Shown: positions 43,134 through 53,637, numbered from the stretch's first letter. The stretch is 64,000 nucleotides of DNA from Candidatus Latescibacterota bacterium (GCA_012270975.1 JAAXHH010000124.1:1-64000); one strand, 5' to 3'. Notes: generated from the sequence alone by a model not told the origin. Translations and numbers: made by a program.

Positions 43134-43847
43134 ATGTGCGGCCGCCTCTTCCAAAGCCTGACCGAGCAACAGATATTTACGTTGTATACCTTGCCTGATT
43201 CGATTCAAGACCTCGATCCGGAGCCGAGGTACAACGGTGCGCCGACGCAGGAGTTCGTCTTATGCCGCCTGGATGAAAACGGGACGAGATCCATCTCCTC
43301 GCTCCGCTGGGGACTGGTTCCGTCCTGGGCAAAGGACGCCAGGATAGGCGCACGGCTCATCAACGCCAGGGCAGAGACCGTTCACCAGAAGCCCGCCTTT
43401 CGTTCGGCGTTCCGGTCGCGCAGGTGCCTCATCCCGGCCAACGGATGGTTCGAATGGCGCCGGACCGGGCGGACCGGGCGGACCGGGCAGTCCGGCGGCG
43501 GCAAGCAACCCTTTTTCCTGGCGCTCGAAGACGGTTCTCCGGCTTCCTTTGCCGCGCTGTGGGAGCAGTGGAGCCGAGACGGTCAGCATCTCGAGACGTT
43601 CACTATTGTAACGACCGTTGCCTCCCCCGCGCTTTCTGATATCCACGACCGGCAGCCCGTGGTAGTCGATCCCGACGACTATGCCGACTGGCTCGGCCCC
43701 GATACGCCTATGGAAACTCTTCGGGAAATCATACGGACGCCCCATGACGGTCCATACGAAATCCGGCCTGTCAGCGACCGGGTAAACCGGGTGTCCAACG
43801 ACACGCCGGACATCCTCGCACCCCTGGTGAAGAATACGCTGTTCTGA
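43134..43847 (+). CDS. SOS response-associated peptidase (SRAP/HMCES/YedK family)
   Basis: A 237-residue protein of the family that crosslinks to abasic sites in single-stranded DNA through its N-terminal cysteine. Cys2 (MCGRLF) is in place, as are NARAETVHQKPAF and CLIPANGWFEW. The segment RRTGRTGRTGQSGGGKQ carries a short Arg-Thr-Gly repeat insertion. It starts next to the divergent methyltransferase region. Confidence 0.9.
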   Translation: MCGRLFQSLTEQQIFTLYTLPDSIQDLDPEPRYNGAPTQEFVLCRLDENGTRSISSLRWGLVPSWAKDARIGARLINARAETVHQKPAFRSAFRSRRCLIPANGWFEWRRTGRTGRTGQSGGGKQPFFLALEDGSPASFAALWEQWSRDGQHLETFTIVTTVASPALSDIHDRQPVVVDPDDYADWLGPDTPMETLREIIRTPHDGPYEIRPVSDRVNRVSNDTPDILAPLVKNTLF

Positions 43848-43874
43848 TGTTCCGAAGTACGCGAGGCACATGCC

Positions 43875-44357
43875 ATGGACAATCCGCCCCACGGGACACC
43901 GCGAGACGACGCCGCAACGCTGCGACGTCTCGTCCTGATCGTATTGACCATCGGCATCGTGGGCGTTGGTCTCGAACTCGTACTTCTGGATCACATGGAG
44001 GACAACTGGCAATGGGCGCCGATCGTTCTCCTGGCGGCCGGTCTTCCGGTTTCGATCTGGCTCATCCTCTCTCCCGGCTTTGCGATCATCCGGGCGTACC
44101 AGGTCCTTATGGGATTGTTCGTCCTGTCCGGATTCGTCGGGCAGTGGCTGCACTACCAGGGTAACGTGGAGTTCGAACTGGAAATGTATCCATCGCGGGA
44201 AGGACTGGAACTGGTCTGGGAGGCGTTGGGCGGCGCCTATCCGGCTCTTGCGCCGGGCACCATGACGTTGCTCGGTTTGCTTGGCCTGGTGGCCTGCCTC
44301 CGGCACCCGGCATTGAATTCAAAACCTGTATCCATCAAAACCATGGAGAAACCATGA
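43875..44357 (+). CDS. Four-helix small membrane protein, unknown
   Basis: A 160-residue protein with four predicted membrane helices (about 17-38, 48-65, 72-92 and 130-147). I do not recognise a family. Its stop overlaps the start of the helix-hairpin-helix lipoprotein gene by four bases (ATGA), so the two are translated together and perhaps act together at the membrane. Confidence 0.7.
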   Translation: MDNPPHGTPRDDAATLRRLVLIVLTIGIVGVGLELVLLDHMEDNWQWAPIVLLAAGLPVSIWLILSPGFAIIRAYQVLMGLFVLSGFVGQWLHYQGNVEFELEMYPSREGLELVWEALGGAYPALAPGTMTLLGLLGLVACLRHPALNSKPVSIKTMEKP

Positions 44358-45055
44358 ACACACTCAAGCAACCAGGGTCCGCGCTGCTGGCATCGCTCGT
44401 TGCCTTCCTCGTCGCGGCTGGCGGATGCGGCGGCTCCGAAGTAGCCGAGCAGGCCGACACCACCGAGACCGAAACAACGGCCGTATCGTCGGAGGCGGTC
44501 GTCAATCCAAACCTCACCGGAAGCGATGAACTCGCCATGCTGCCGGGAATGACTGCGGAGCTTGTGGACATGGTGCTGGAAGCACGGCCTTTTCCGGGCA
44601 TGATCGAACTGGACGCGCTCATTTCAGCGCACATGAGTGGGGAGGATGCGGCCGCGCTCTACGCCCGGATGTTCATTCCGTTGAACCTGAACGCGGCCAC
44701 CGACGAGGAGATACGACTTGTACCGGGCGTGGGCGACCGTATGGTCCATGAATTCAAGGAATACCGCCCCTATCTCGCCATCGCCCAGTGGCGACGGGAA
44801 ATGGGCAAGTACGTGGACGATGCCGAGGTGGCGCGCATGGAGCAGTATGTGTTTGTTCCCATCGATCTGAACACGGCCACAGACGAGGAGATACTCGCCA
44901 TCCCCGGAGTCGGCGAGCGCATGGCCCATGAATTCAAGGAATACCGTCCCTATTCCAGCATGGATCAGTTTCGCCGGGAAATCGGCAAGTACGTGGATGA
45001 CGGCGAAGTGGCTCGACTGGAAAGGTATGTAGAGATTCGAAGCCAGGAGCCGTAG
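44354..45055 (+). CDS. Lipoprotein with tandem helix-hairpin-helix (ComEA-like) repeats
   Basis: A 233-residue secreted protein. The signal ends in FLVAAGGC, a lipobox-like cysteine about residue 25. After an acidic linker come three HhH modules; the last two are near-identical 60-residue repeats with PLNLNAATDEEIRLVPGVG and IDLNTATDEEILAIPGVG, the ComEA-type DNA-binding hairpins, both also found at the DNA level. Such domains bind double-stranded DNA in competence proteins. No comEC or pilus gene is nearby. It is coupled to the upstream membrane gene by a four-base overlap. Confidence 0.82.
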   Translation: MNTLKQPGSALLASLVAFLVAAGGCGGSEVAEQADTTETETTAVSSEAVVNPNLTGSDELAMLPGMTAELVDMVLEARPFPGMIELDALISAHMSGEDAAALYARMFIPLNLNAATDEEIRLVPGVGDRMVHEFKEYRPYLAIAQWRREMGKYVDDAEVARMEQYVFVPIDLNTATDEEILAIPGVGERMAHEFKEYRPYSSMDQFRREIGKYVDDGEVARLERYVEIRSQEP

Positions 45056-45089
45056 GATGGAAGCGTGCTCCGTACCGGGGAAAAAGGAA

Positions 45090-45164
45090 TCGGGGTGGAG
45101 GGATTTGAACCCCCGACCCCCTGCTCCCAAAGCAGGTGCGCTGACCGGACTGCGCTACACCCCG
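45090..45164 (-). tRNA. tRNA-Pro (anticodon TGG)
   Basis: Acceptor CGGGGTG/CACCCCG, anticodon stem CCTGC/GCAGG around loop TTTGGGA, T arm CGGGGG-TTCAAAT-CCC type. Anticodon TGG. No CCA is encoded; ATTCCTTTTT follows. Confidence 0.96.
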
Positions 45165-45177
45165 TAAACCTCGGGTA

Positions 45178-45206
45178 ATTATACGGTTCACCGGCGTTCC
45201 TGTCAA
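45178..45206 (-). promoter_or_regulatory. Consensus sigma-70 promoter of tRNA-Pro
   Basis: TTGACA, exactly 17 bases, TATAAT on the minus strand. Both boxes are perfect; transcription would start about 7 bases before the tRNA. Confidence 0.95.
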
Positions 45207-45269
45207 GTTTAACCCGGTTGCACCGGCCCTTGACCGGGCACGGACGCGGCCGACTGTGGAAACTCAACC

Positions 45270-46280
45270 ATGAAGCTGGCGGTCAACGGCAGGATGGATG
45301 CCGAACACCTGGCCTTCGCCCGGCAACTGGGCGTGACGGACGTCGTAAACGGGCTGCCGGATTGCGACCTCGCAAAGGGTTACTACGATTTCCATGATCT
45401 GTCGCTTCAAAAGGCGCGCATCGAAGACGCCGGGTTGACCTGGTCGGTGCTCGAGGGCGTGCCGCCCGAGTGGTGCGACAAGATCAAGCTGGGGGTCCCG
45501 GGGCGCGACGAGCAGATCGAAAACTGGTGCAGGACGCTCGAGAACATGGGCGCCGTGGGTGTTCCCGTCCTGGGGTATTTCTTCAGCCTGCGCAACGTGG
45601 GCGGAAACTACGGACTGCGCACGTCGAAATCGACCCGGAGCCGGGGCGGCGCGATCGTCACCAGTTTCGACTACGAACAGATCAGGGGAACGAAGCAGGA
45701 CTATTGGAAAACGCCTGTTCCCCGGGACCTGGAACTGTCCGACGAGGACATGTGGAGCAATATCACCTATTTTCTGAAGGCGGTCGTGCCGGTGGCCGAA
45801 AAGGCCGGAGTGCGCATGAGCCTGCATCCCGACGATCCGCCCATTTCGCCGATTGGCGGAATCGCCCGCGTCTTCCGCAGTCACGAAGCGTTGCAACGGC
45901 TCGTCGACATCGTCCCCAGCGACTGCAACGGGCTGGGATTCTGCCAGGGCACGGTGTCCGAAATGCCGGGCGACGTACTCGACGCCATCCGGTATTTCGG
46001 GCGAAGGAAAAAGATCAACTACGTCCATTTCCGGTTCGTATCGGGGCCTGTTCCCTCGTTTTCGGAGACCTTCATCGACCAGGGCCACGTGGATCCCATG
46101 GAATCTCTGCTGGCTTACGAGGAAGCCGGTGTGGACTGTCCCATGATCGACGATCACGTGCCGAGGCTGAGCCTGGACCCCGAAGAACTGCATCATCCTT
46201 CCAGGGCCTATGCGCTGGGCTACATGAAAGCGCTCCTGGATAACGTCGGGCGTATCGGAAACGGAAGAGCTGCTTCATGA
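45270..46280 (+). CDS. Mannonate dehydratase-like protein (UxuA family)
   Basis: A 336-residue TIM-barrel enzyme of the UxuA family, converting D-mannonate to 2-keto-3-deoxygluconate. Motifs present: [25 protein letters not shown] and [10 protein letters not shown], which carry the metal-binding histidines and cysteine. The usual FVHFRNV is YVHFRFV here, so the substrate may differ. It opens a four-gene operon whose genes overlap each other; its stop overlaps the next start by four bases. Confidence 0.82.
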   Translation: MKLAVNGRMDAEHLAFARQLGVTDVVNGLPDCDLAKGYYDFHDLSLQKARIEDAGLTWSVLEGVPPEWCDKIKLGVPGRDEQIENWCRTLENMGAVGVPVLGYFFSLRNVGGNYGLRTSKSTRSRGGAIVTSFDYEQIRGTKQDYWKTPVPRDLELSDEDMWSNITYFLKAVVPVAEKAGVRMSLHPDDPPISPIGGIARVFRSHEALQRLVDIVPSDCNGLGFCQGTVSEMPGDVLDAIRYFGRRKKINYVHFRFVSGPVPSFSETFIDQGHVDPMESLLAYEEAGVDCPMIDDHVPRLSLDPEELHHPSRAYALGYMKALLDNVGRIGNGRAAS

Positions 46281-48343
46281 AACCCCCGTCCCTGCTGTCC
46301 TTCGAAGCCGTCGTCGCCCATTCCGATCCGGATATCTACGACATCAGGTCCAGCGCACCCGGCCCGGAAGGCAGCCTGCCGCTCACCGACGACATGCTGC
46401 GGGAAAGCCCCAGCGGCGACCTGTTCGCCCTGTCCCAGAACGTGGGCATGGGATGGAGTCCCAACGCGCTGAACCGGCGGCAGTATCTCATCCTCAGCAC
46501 CCAGGGGGGAATCCGCGCATCCGACGGAACGCCGGTGGCCCTGGGTTATCATACCGGCCACTGGGAGGTCGGGCTGCTCATGCAGGCGGCGGCCGAGGAG
46601 CTGACGGCCCTGGGCGGCATCCCCTTCGGCGGATACTGCACCGATCCCTGCGACGGCCGCACGCAGGGCACGCCCGGCATGATGGACAGCCTCCCCTACC
46701 GCAACGACGCGGCCATGGTTTTCCGCCGGTTGATCCGGTCTTTGCCTACGCGCCGGGGCGTGATCGGCGTGGCGACGTGCGACAAGGGCCTGCCCGCCAT
46801 GATGATCGCGCTCGCGGCGACCCACGACCTGCCCTGCGTGCTGGTGCCGGGCGGTGTCACGCTGCCGCCGGAGGAGGGCGAGGACGCGGGCAAGATCCAA
46901 TCCATCGGCGCCCGGTACGCCCACGGCGAAATCTCGCTGGAATACGCGGCGGACATGGGCTGCCGCACCTGTGCGTCCCCGGGCGGCGGTTGCCAGTTCC
47001 TGGGCACGGCGGCTACGTCGCAGGTGGTGGGGGAAGCTTTCGGACTTTCCCTGCCCCACAGCGCGCTGGCGCCGTCCGGCCAGCCCATATGGACCGACAT
47101 GGCCCGGCGTTCGGCACGGGCGTTGATGCGGCTTGAAGCCGAAGGACTGACCGTCCGGAAGATCCTGACCGAAGAGGCCCTCGAAAACGCCATGACGGTC
47201 CATGCCGCCTTCGGGGGTTCGACCAACCTTCTGCTGCACATCCCCGCAGTCGCCCATGCCGCCGGATTGCGCCGTCCCACGATAGAGGACTGGGTAAGGA
47301 TAAACCGTCGGACTCCCCGGCTGGTGGACGTATTGCCGAACGGTCCGGCGGGTTATCCCACGGTGATTGCCTTCCTTGCCGGCGGCGTGCCGGAAGTGAT
47401 GCTGCATCTCCGCGAAGCGGGCCTGTTGAACGAAAAGGTGCCCACCGCGGCCGGGTCTACCCTGGGGGAAGTCCTGGACTGGTGGCAATCCTCTGAAAGA
47501 CGGCGGCTGGTTCGCGAACGATTGAAGCAGGTCGACGGAATCGATCCGGACGAAGTGATCATGTCTCCCGAACGGGCGCGGAACCGGGGACTGACGAGCA
47601 CGGTAACGTTTCCCAGGGGCAATCTCGCGCCGGAAGGCGCGGTGATCAAGAGTACGGCGATCGACCCGACCGTGGTCGATCCCGACGGGGTATACCGAAA
47701 AACGGGACCTGCGCGGGTATTCACCCGGGAACGGGACGCCATCGCCGCCATCAAGAGCCGGAACGAGGACCGGATCAGGCCCGGTGACGTGCTGATTCTC
47801 ATCTGCCGCGGCCCCATGGGCGCCGGGATGGAGGAGACGTACCAGATTACCGCCGCGCTGAGACACCTGTCCTTCGGCAAGCACGTCGCCGTGGTGACCG
47901 ACGCCCGTTTTTCCGGCATTTCCACGGGCGCCTGCATTGGCCATGTCGGCCCCGAGGCCCTGGCGGGAGGCCCCATCGGCAAGGTGCTCGATGGCGACCT
48001 GGTCGAGATCATTATAGACCGGAACGCCCTGACGGGTTCCATCAACCTGGTCGGAAACGAAGAGGGCGCCTTCGGCGCCGAGGAGGGCACCAGGCAGCTC
48101 GCCGCGCGTCCGCCTCGACCCGATCTGGCCGTCGACCCGAACCTGCCGGACGACACACGTCTCTGGGCGGCCCTGCAACAGGCCGGCGGCGGCGCATGGG
48201 GCGGATGTGTCTACGACGTGGATGAGATCGTCCACCGTATGCGGCACGGTGACCGGACCGGGGCCCGGGAAACCTCGCAAAAGTCTGCGGAACCCCGGAA
48301 GCGGTCAAAACCAAAGGCGAAGGCAGGAGAAAATGGAAAATAG
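46277..48343 (+). CDS. IlvD/Edd-family dehydratase, YjhG/YagF (xylonate dehydratase) type
   Basis: A 688-residue dehydratase of the iron-sulfur IlvD/Edd superfamily. Motifs include [39 protein letters not shown] and [14 protein letters not shown], with the cysteines expected for the cluster. Length and the N-terminal [11 protein letters not shown]...[10 protein letters not shown] pattern fit the YjhG/YagF group rather than true DHAD. It likely dehydrates an aldonate such as D-xylonate. It overlaps both neighbours. Confidence 0.87.
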   Translation: MKPPSLLSFEAVVAHSDPDIYDIRSSAPGPEGSLPLTDDMLRESPSGDLFALSQNVGMGWSPNALNRRQYLILSTQGGIRASDGTPVALGYHTGHWEVGLLMQAAAEELTALGGIPFGGYCTDPCDGRTQGTPGMMDSLPYRNDAAMVFRRLIRSLPTRRGVIGVATCDKGLPAMMIALAATHDLPCVLVPGGVTLPPEEGEDAGKIQSIGARYAHGEISLEYAADMGCRTCASPGGGCQFLGTAATSQVVGEAFGLSLPHSALAPSGQPIWTDMARRSARALMRLEAEGLTVRKILTEEALENAMTVHAAFGGSTNLLLHIPAVAHAAGLRRPTIEDWVRINRRTPRLVDVLPNGPAGYPTVIAFLAGGVPEVMLHLREAGLLNEKVPTAAGSTLGEVLDWWQSSERRRLVRERLKQVDGIDPDEVIMSPERARNRGLTSTVTFPRGNLAPEGAVIKSTAIDPTVVDPDGVYRKTGPARVFTRERDAIAAIKSRNEDRIRPGDVLILICRGPMGAGMEETYQITAALRHLSFGKHVAVVTDARFSGISTGACIGHVGPEALAGGPIGKVLDGDLVEIIIDRNALTGSINLVGNEEGAFGAEEGTRQLAARPPRPDLAVDPNLPDDTRLWAALQQAGGGAWGGCVYDVDEIVHRMRHGDRTGARETSQKSAEPRKRSKPKAKAGENGK

Positions 48344-49142
48344 CCCGTCCGTACTCGATCTGAAAGTAAGATACTACCAGGACAGCACGCCGGCCGATGT
48401 GCCCTGCAGGGAAGAGCACTTCATCCGGCGGGAATTCCGGATGAAACTGCCTGTCGATCAGACGGCGCTCGTACTGGTCGACCTGTGGAACACCCATTTC
48501 ATCGACAGCTGGATCGAACGGGCCGGCCGGGTAACGCGGGAGGCGATCGTTCCGGCCATCGAAATGAGCCGGAAGGCCGGCCTGCCCGTCATACACGCGC
48601 CGTCGCCCGAGGTGGCGCGGCAGTTTCCCCAGTCGTCCCGGAATCCGGCGGCTCCCGTGCCGGAGCGCGGCGGCGCGGACTGGCCGCCCCCGGCGTTTCG
48701 GAGCAGGGAAGGCGAGTACCAGGCCTACCACGGTCCCAGAAGCCAGCCGCCAGGCATCGGCCTGCACTGGGATCCCATCAGCGACGACCTGACCATTTCG
48801 CCTGCCGTGAGGGTCCACGATGAAGACATAGTGATCACCAGCGGCGCCGAGCTGCACGAGGTGCTGGCCGAACGAAGCGTGCTCCACCTGGTCTACGCCG
48901 GTTTCGCCACCAACTGGTGCGTCCTGGGCAGAGACTACGGCATCCGGGCCATGGCGCGGTACGGCTACAACATCGTGTTCCTCCGCGACTGCACGGCGGG
49001 CGTCGAGTTTCCCGATACGCTGGACGGACTTTTCGTTACAGAAATCGCGGTCCGCGAAATAGAACAGCAATTCGGTTTTTCGGCGTCTAACGAAGACTTC
49101 TTCGAAAGCTGCCGGAAGGTTTCGGAAAGGAACAATTCGTGA
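48333..49142 (+). CDS. Isochorismatase-like cysteine hydrolase
   Basis: A 269-residue member of the isochorismatase/cysteine hydrolase fold. The Asp of LVDLWN and the nucleophile Cys in [11 protein letters not shown] are present. The ATG at 48333 overlaps the dehydratase end by 11 bases and has AGGAGAAA in front. Relatives hydrolyse amides, ureas or lactone-like compounds. In this operon it may act on a sugar-acid amide; the substrate is not known. Confidence 0.83.
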   Translation: MENSPSVLDLKVRYYQDSTPADVPCREEHFIRREFRMKLPVDQTALVLVDLWNTHFIDSWIERAGRVTREAIVPAIEMSRKAGLPVIHAPSPEVARQFPQSSRNPAAPVPERGGADWPPPAFRSREGEYQAYHGPRSQPPGIGLHWDPISDDLTISPAVRVHDEDIVITSGAELHEVLAERSVLHLVYAGFATNWCVLGRDYGIRAMARYGYNIVFLRDCTAGVEFPDTLDGLFVTEIAVREIEQQFGFSASNEDFFESCRKVSERNNS

Positions 49143-49972
49143 TCGTCGATACCCATACCCACTTCTACGATCCCTCCCGGCCGCAGGGCGTGCCATGGCC
49201 CCGCGCCGACGACGCGTTTCTCTACCGGCGTATCATGCAGGAGGATTTCAAGCGCGAAGCACTGTCCGAGGGCGTCACGGGCACGGTCGTCGTGGAAGCC
49301 AGCGCGTGGGTGGAGGACAATCAGTGGATCCTGGACCTGGCCGAGGAGGATCCCTTCCTGCTGGGCCTGGTGGGACACCTGGAGCCTCCGGATGCCCGTT
49401 TCGAATCCGATCTGGATCGACTCGCGGAGCATGACCTCTTCTACGGCATCAGGCTGGGCAAGACGCCGGTCGACGATCCGGTATATCTCAAGGCCATGGA
49501 GCAACTCGCCGCCCACGACCTCACGCTGGACCTGCTCGTGGGCAAGGAGTGGTTGCCCGGCGTGGCCGACTGCGCGGCGCGTTTCCCCGATCTGAGGATC
49601 GTGCTGAACCATCTGGCCCACGTACCGGTGACCGGAGGGCAGCCGGACGAGGAATGGGTGGCCGGCATTAAGGCTTCTGCGGCACATCCCAAAGTATACT
49701 GCAAGATATCGGGTATGGTGGAACTGGCGCAGGATTCCCCGCCGCCGGAGGATCCCGCCTACTATATGCCGGTCCTCGACGTGCTCTGGAACGCCTTCGG
49801 GGAGAACAGGCTGCTGTATGCCAGCAACTGGCCGGTATCCTGGAGATTTGCTTCCTACCGGCAGGTACAGTCGCTGGCCATGGCCTGCCTCGAACCGAGA
49901 GGTTCGGAAGCCCTGGAAAAAGTCATGGGGAAGAACAGCAGGGACGCCTACGGGTGGGTGCCGCGCAACTGA
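49139..49972 (+). CDS. Amidohydrolase-family lactonase-like protein
   Basis: A 277-residue TIM-barrel hydrolase of the COG3618 type (related to L-fuconolactonase and L-rhamnonolactonase). Starts with GTG overlapping the previous stop (GTGA). The metal motif VDTHTHFYDP begins the protein, with later NHLAH, ISGM and YASNWPV. Such enzymes open aldonolactones to acids, the step before the two dehydratases of this operon. Confidence 0.83.
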   Translation: MIVDTHTHFYDPSRPQGVPWPRADDAFLYRRIMQEDFKREALSEGVTGTVVVEASAWVEDNQWILDLAEEDPFLLGLVGHLEPPDARFESDLDRLAEHDLFYGIRLGKTPVDDPVYLKAMEQLAAHDLTLDLLVGKEWLPGVADCAARFPDLRIVLNHLAHVPVTGGQPDEEWVAGIKASAAHPKVYCKISGMVELAQDSPPPEDPAYYMPVLDVLWNAFGENRLLYASNWPVSWRFASYRQVQSLAMACLEPRGSEALEKVMGKNSRDAYGWVPRN

Positions 49973-49980
49973 CGCGCGGC
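49960..49980. terminator. Hairpin between convergent genes
   Basis: GCCGCGC, loop AACTGAC, GCGCGGC: a perfect 7-bp stem overlapping the lactonase stop, 8 bases from the end of the convergent citrate synthase gene. No T-run; at best a weak or bidirectional terminator. Confidence 0.25.
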
Positions 49981-49987
49981 CGACTCG

Positions 49988-51289
49988 CTATCGATCCTCT
50001 ATCGGTACGTACGTGCAGACATCGTCGCCGGTATAGATCTGGCGTGGGCGCGCGATTTTCTGCTCCGGGTCGTCCAGCATTTCCGCCCACTGCGCCAGCC
50101 AGCCCACGGTGCGGGGAATAGCGAAAAGCACGGGGAACATTTCGAGCGGAAAGCCCATGGCCTGGTAGATGAGGCCCGAGTAGAAATCGACATTCGGATA
50201 GAGTTTCCGATTGACGAAATAGTCGTCTTCGAGGGCGATTCGCTCCAGTTCCACGGCGACGTCGAGCAGGGTGTTCCTGCCGGTCACCCCCAGTACCCGG
50301 TGCGTCATCTCCTTGAGGATCCTGGCCCGCGGATCGTAGTTCTTGTACACCCGGTGGCCGAACCCCATGAGCCGGATATCGCCCTGCTTGACCTTCTTGA
50401 TGTAAGAGGGTACCCGGTTGATGTGGCCGATTTCCTGCAGCATGTGCAGCACTTGCTCGTTCGCACCGCCGTGCAGGGGTCCGTACAGCCCGGCCGCGGC
50501 GGCGGCAACGGACACGTAGGGATCGGGCAGGGAGCTGCCGACGCTTCGCATGGCGTTGGCACTGCAGTTCTGCTCGTGGTCCACGTGCAGGATGAACACC
50601 ACGTCCAGGGCCTTTTCCAGCACGGGATCGGGGGTGTACTGTTCCGTCATCTTGTACATCATGGACAGGAAGTTGCCGCAGTAGCCCAGGCCGTTGTCCG
50701 GATAGGTGTAGGGAAAGCCCTGGCTGTGCCGGTACGCGAAGGCGGCGATGGTCGGGATCTTGGCGATGAGCCGGTGGATCTGTTCGTTGCGGATTTCCAC
50801 GTCGCGTATCTGCTTGGCTTCCGGGTAGAAGGTGGAAAGGGCGGCAACCGTGCTGATCAGGATCCCCATGGGATGGGCGTCATACCTGAATCCATCCATG
50901 AACTTCTTGATGTTCTCGTGGACGATGGCGTGGTGGGTGATGTCGTAGGACCATTCGTCCAGCTCGGTCCGGGTCGGCAGCATGCCGTGGACGATCAGGA
51001 AGGCGACCTCCAGGAAGGAGCTTTTGACCGCCAGCTCCTCGATGGGATAGCCGCGGTAGCGTAGAATGCCCTTCTCGCCATCGATGTGGGTGATGCTGCT
51101 CCGGCAGGAGGCGGTATTGTTGAAGGCCGGATCGTATCCCAGTAGACCGAAATCGTCCTCGGATATCTTGATCTGTCGAAAGTCTGTGGTGGGGATCGCG
51201 GCGCCGTACCCGGGATAGGTCCCGTACATGATCGGGATCTCGTACTGTTTGCCAGTCCGGTTGTCAATGACGGTCAACGTGTCAGGCAT
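49988..51289 (-). CDS. gltA: Citrate synthase
   Basis: A 433-residue type II citrate synthase, condensing acetyl-CoA and oxaloacetate at the entry of the TCA cycle. Catalytic histidines lie in LHGGANE and GFGHRVYK, and the Asp in NVDFYSG. Length fits the Gram-negative hexameric type. The Shine-Dalgarno AGGAGG sits at 51299-51304 in ideal position. Confidence 0.95.
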   Translation of the reverse strand: MPDTLTVIDNRTGKQYEIPIMYGTYPGYGAAIPTTDFRQIKISEDDFGLLGYDPAFNNTASCRSSITHIDGEKGILRYRGYPIEELAVKSSFLEVAFLIVHGMLPTRTELDEWSYDITHHAIVHENIKKFMDGFRYDAHPMGILISTVAALSTFYPEAKQIRDVEIRNEQIHRLIAKIPTIAAFAYRHSQGFPYTYPDNGLGYCGNFLSMMYKMTEQYTPDPVLEKALDVVFILHVDHEQNCSANAMRSVGSSLPDPYVSVAAAAAGLYGPLHGGANEQVLHMLQEIGHINRVPSYIKKVKQGDIRLMGFGHRVYKNYDPRARILKEMTHRVLGVTGRNTLLDVAVELERIALEDDYFVNRKLYPNVDFYSGLIYQAMGFPLEMFPVLFAIPRTVGWLAQWAEMLDDPEQKIARPRQIYTGDDVCTYVPIEDR

Positions 51290-51548
51290 TCAGTACAACC
51301 TCCTGATAACGGCTGAGTAAAGCTTGGACACCGGGGATTTTGGCGGCGTGAAAACAACAAACTAACGATTCGAGGCAATTCGGTCAACCATTATCCATCA
51401 AGCTGTGACCGCAGTGGGAAACAGGGAAACCGCAAGAACGGAAGGGGAAAGGTAGTCGCGCTATGGCGGGCCGTGCTGGCTATCGGGTTCGTGTTCGAAC
51501 CGGACGAAATGACGCGGATGCTGAACCTCGTCGCGCCTGAGCCTGAGA

Positions 51549-52721
51549 CTAGGGGTCGACCCAGCGGCCATCCGCCTTGATCAGGTCGACCAGTTCCTCG
51601 ACTCCGCGTTCCTGCGGTACGCTCATCTTGACGCATTCGCGCCCGCGGTAAAGCGAAATGATCCCGTTCGCGCGGCCGACATAACCATAGTCCGCGTCGG
51701 CCATCTCTCCGGGACCGTTGACGATGCATCCCATGACGGCAATGTCGAGACCCGCGAGATGGTCGGTGGCCGACTTGACCTCCGCCAGCACGTTTTCCAG
51801 GTTGAACTTGGTACGTCCACAGGAGGGACAGGCGATAAACTCCACCTTGGTCCGGCGCAGGCCCAGCGCCTGCAGGATGTCGTAACAGACGGGGATCTCG
51901 TTCGCCGGATCCTCCGCGAGAGATACCCGAATGGTATCCCCCAGCCCCTCAGCCAGCAGGGTACCGATTCCAGAGGTCGACTTGATCCGGGCGTACTTGC
52001 CGTCACCGGCCTCGGTGACGCCCAGATGCAGTGGGTAGTCCCTGCCTTCCTCGTCCATGCGGCTGGCCATGAGCCGGTTGGCCTGTACCATGACAGGCAC
52101 GCGGGACGCCTTGAGCGAAACAACCAGATTCCGATAGTCGTGCGCTTCGCATATGCCGATGAACTCCAGCGCGGATTCCACCATGCCCAGCGGCGTGTCT
52201 CCGTAAGTTACGGTCATGCGGTCCGAGAGGGAGCCGTGGTTCACGCCGATGCGCATCGCGATGTCCCGCTCGCGACATACCCTGATAACGGGAGCGAGGT
52301 CTTCCTCCACCTTCCGTCTTGCGGCTTCGAATTCCTCCGGCGTGTACTCGATGGTGTCGGACAGCCGCTGGAATACGAACAGGCCCGGGTTGATACGTAC
52401 CTTGTCTACCGACCGGGCGACTTCCTCGGCTATTCGGGTGCCCTGATGATGTACATCCGCTACCAGGGGAACGTCCACCCCATTCAGAACCAGGGTATGC
52501 TTGATTTCACGAAGACAGTGCGCGTCCGCCAGCGTGGGCGTGGTCACGCGTACGATTTCGCATCCCAGCTCATGTAACCGGATGATTGCGTCCACGCAGG
52601 CTTCAACGTCCCGGGTGTTTTCCGTAATCATCGACTGCACGACAATGGGATTCCCACCGCCGATCGTGACGTTGCCGACGCGGACCTCCCGGGTCTTTCG
52701 CCGCGGATAGGTCATCTCCAT
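51549..52721 (-). CDS. ispG: 4-hydroxy-3-methylbut-2-enyl diphosphate synthase
   Basis: A 390-residue iron-sulfur enzyme of the MEP isoprenoid pathway. The N-terminal TIM barrel ([17 protein letters not shown]) and the cluster cysteines in [10 protein letters not shown] and GCIVNGPGE are present. The ATG at 52721 is preceded by GGAGGG; the frame stays open 23 codons further. The MEP route supplies the isoprenoid lipids that other genes in this window may handle. Confidence 0.93.
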   Translation of the reverse strand: MEMTYPRRKTREVRVGNVTIGGGNPIVVQSMITENTRDVEACVDAIIRLHELGCEIVRVTTPTLADAHCLREIKHTLVLNGVDVPLVADVHHQGTRIAEEVARSVDKVRINPGLFVFQRLSDTIEYTPEEFEAARRKVEEDLAPVIRVCRERDIAMRIGVNHGSLSDRMTVTYGDTPLGMVESALEFIGICEAHDYRNLVVSLKASRVPVMVQANRLMASRMDEEGRDYPLHLGVTEAGDGKYARIKSTSGIGTLLAEGLGDTIRVSLAEDPANEIPVCYDILQALGLRRTKVEFIACPSCGRTKFNLENVLAEVKSATDHLAGLDIAVMGCIVNGPGEMADADYGYVGRANGIISLYRGRECVKMSVPQERGVEELVDLIKADGRWVDP

Positions 52722-52948
52722 CTGGCCCGTTCCCTCCCGGTTGACGCCGGGACCGTGATCATCATACCGGACAGTTTCACTGTGAAACATGCCCGGTATC
52801 GGTCGTTCGCAAGTCCAGCCGCACGCGTTGTCCGGACACTTCGTAACGTACTGGCCCGCCGCCGAATGTCAACATCTTAATGCCCGGATTTCAGACCACC
52901 AAAGCCTGTCGAAGCCGGTCGACCGTACCGTATCGGCGCCGATCCCGC

Positions 52949-53635
52949 TCAACGCAGCGGGACCAGTCCAAGTTCAACCCGGTCCAGATCTCCGGGCGTG
53001 ATGCGGGGAGGATGGTTGATTCGGAAATTCGGTCCCGAGATGGTCCTGGTCCTGCTCACAAGCACGCGACGGTCGAACGTCAGCGCTCGAATGTGCAGGG
53101 CATGCCATTGAAACGACCGGGGCATCCGGTACATTCGGAAGTACATCCTGTGATGCCGATCCCGTCGGATTTCTCCACACAACGCGCCATCCCCGCTGAC
53201 GAAAAACGGTGCCGAAGCTTTTCGGGTTGCGACCCCGATGGAGGTATCCGGACGTGCGGTCCTGGAAGTACTCGTTCCGGGGTTGTCCGAACTCCATTCC
53301 GGGGCTTGGGACCCAGAGGTTTCCACCTCGCCCGGATGGCGAACTCTAAGCACGTACCAGATCACACGAGTAAAGGAATCGGGATAGGAAGATGCCTCGG
53401 ATTCTTCCAACCATCGTAGTTTGTCCCTACAATCGAGACAAATCTCCAGGTGCCTGTTCAATCTCTCTCTCCTGCAATTGGAATACTGATTCGGATCTTC
53501 ATGGAAGATCACCAGCGTTTCCGAAGAAGGACAGGAAGACAGGAGCGGCTCGCTGTACTTGCGCAGGAGGTCAGCGATCTGAGTACGATCTGGCAACCTG
53601 CCGGCGTTGCCGCGCTCCGTAACTCGCTGATGCAT
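52949..53635 (-). CDS. Zinc-finger anti-sigma-like protein
   Basis: A 228-residue protein. Residues about 60-72 carry the zf-HC2-type pattern of anti-sigma factors, an His-x3-Cys-x2-Cys arrangement (RHLEICLDCRDKL). No membrane helix is visible, so it would be a soluble ZAS-type factor. The rest of the protein (about 90-228) is unfamiliar. It begins two bases after the sigma gene's stop with AAGGAG in front, consistent with a sigma/anti-sigma pair. Confidence 0.72.
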   Translation of the reverse strand: MHQRVTERGNAGRLPDRTQIADLLRKYSEPLLSSCPSSETLVIFHEDPNQYSNCRRERLNRHLEICLDCRDKLRWLEESEASSYPDSFTRVIWYVLRVRHPGEVETSGSQAPEWSSDNPGTSTSRTARPDTSIGVATRKASAPFFVSGDGALCGEIRRDRHHRMYFRMYRMPRSFQWHALHIRALTFDRRVLVSRTRTISGPNFRINHPPRITPGDLDRVELGLVPLR

Positions 53636-53637
53636 GA

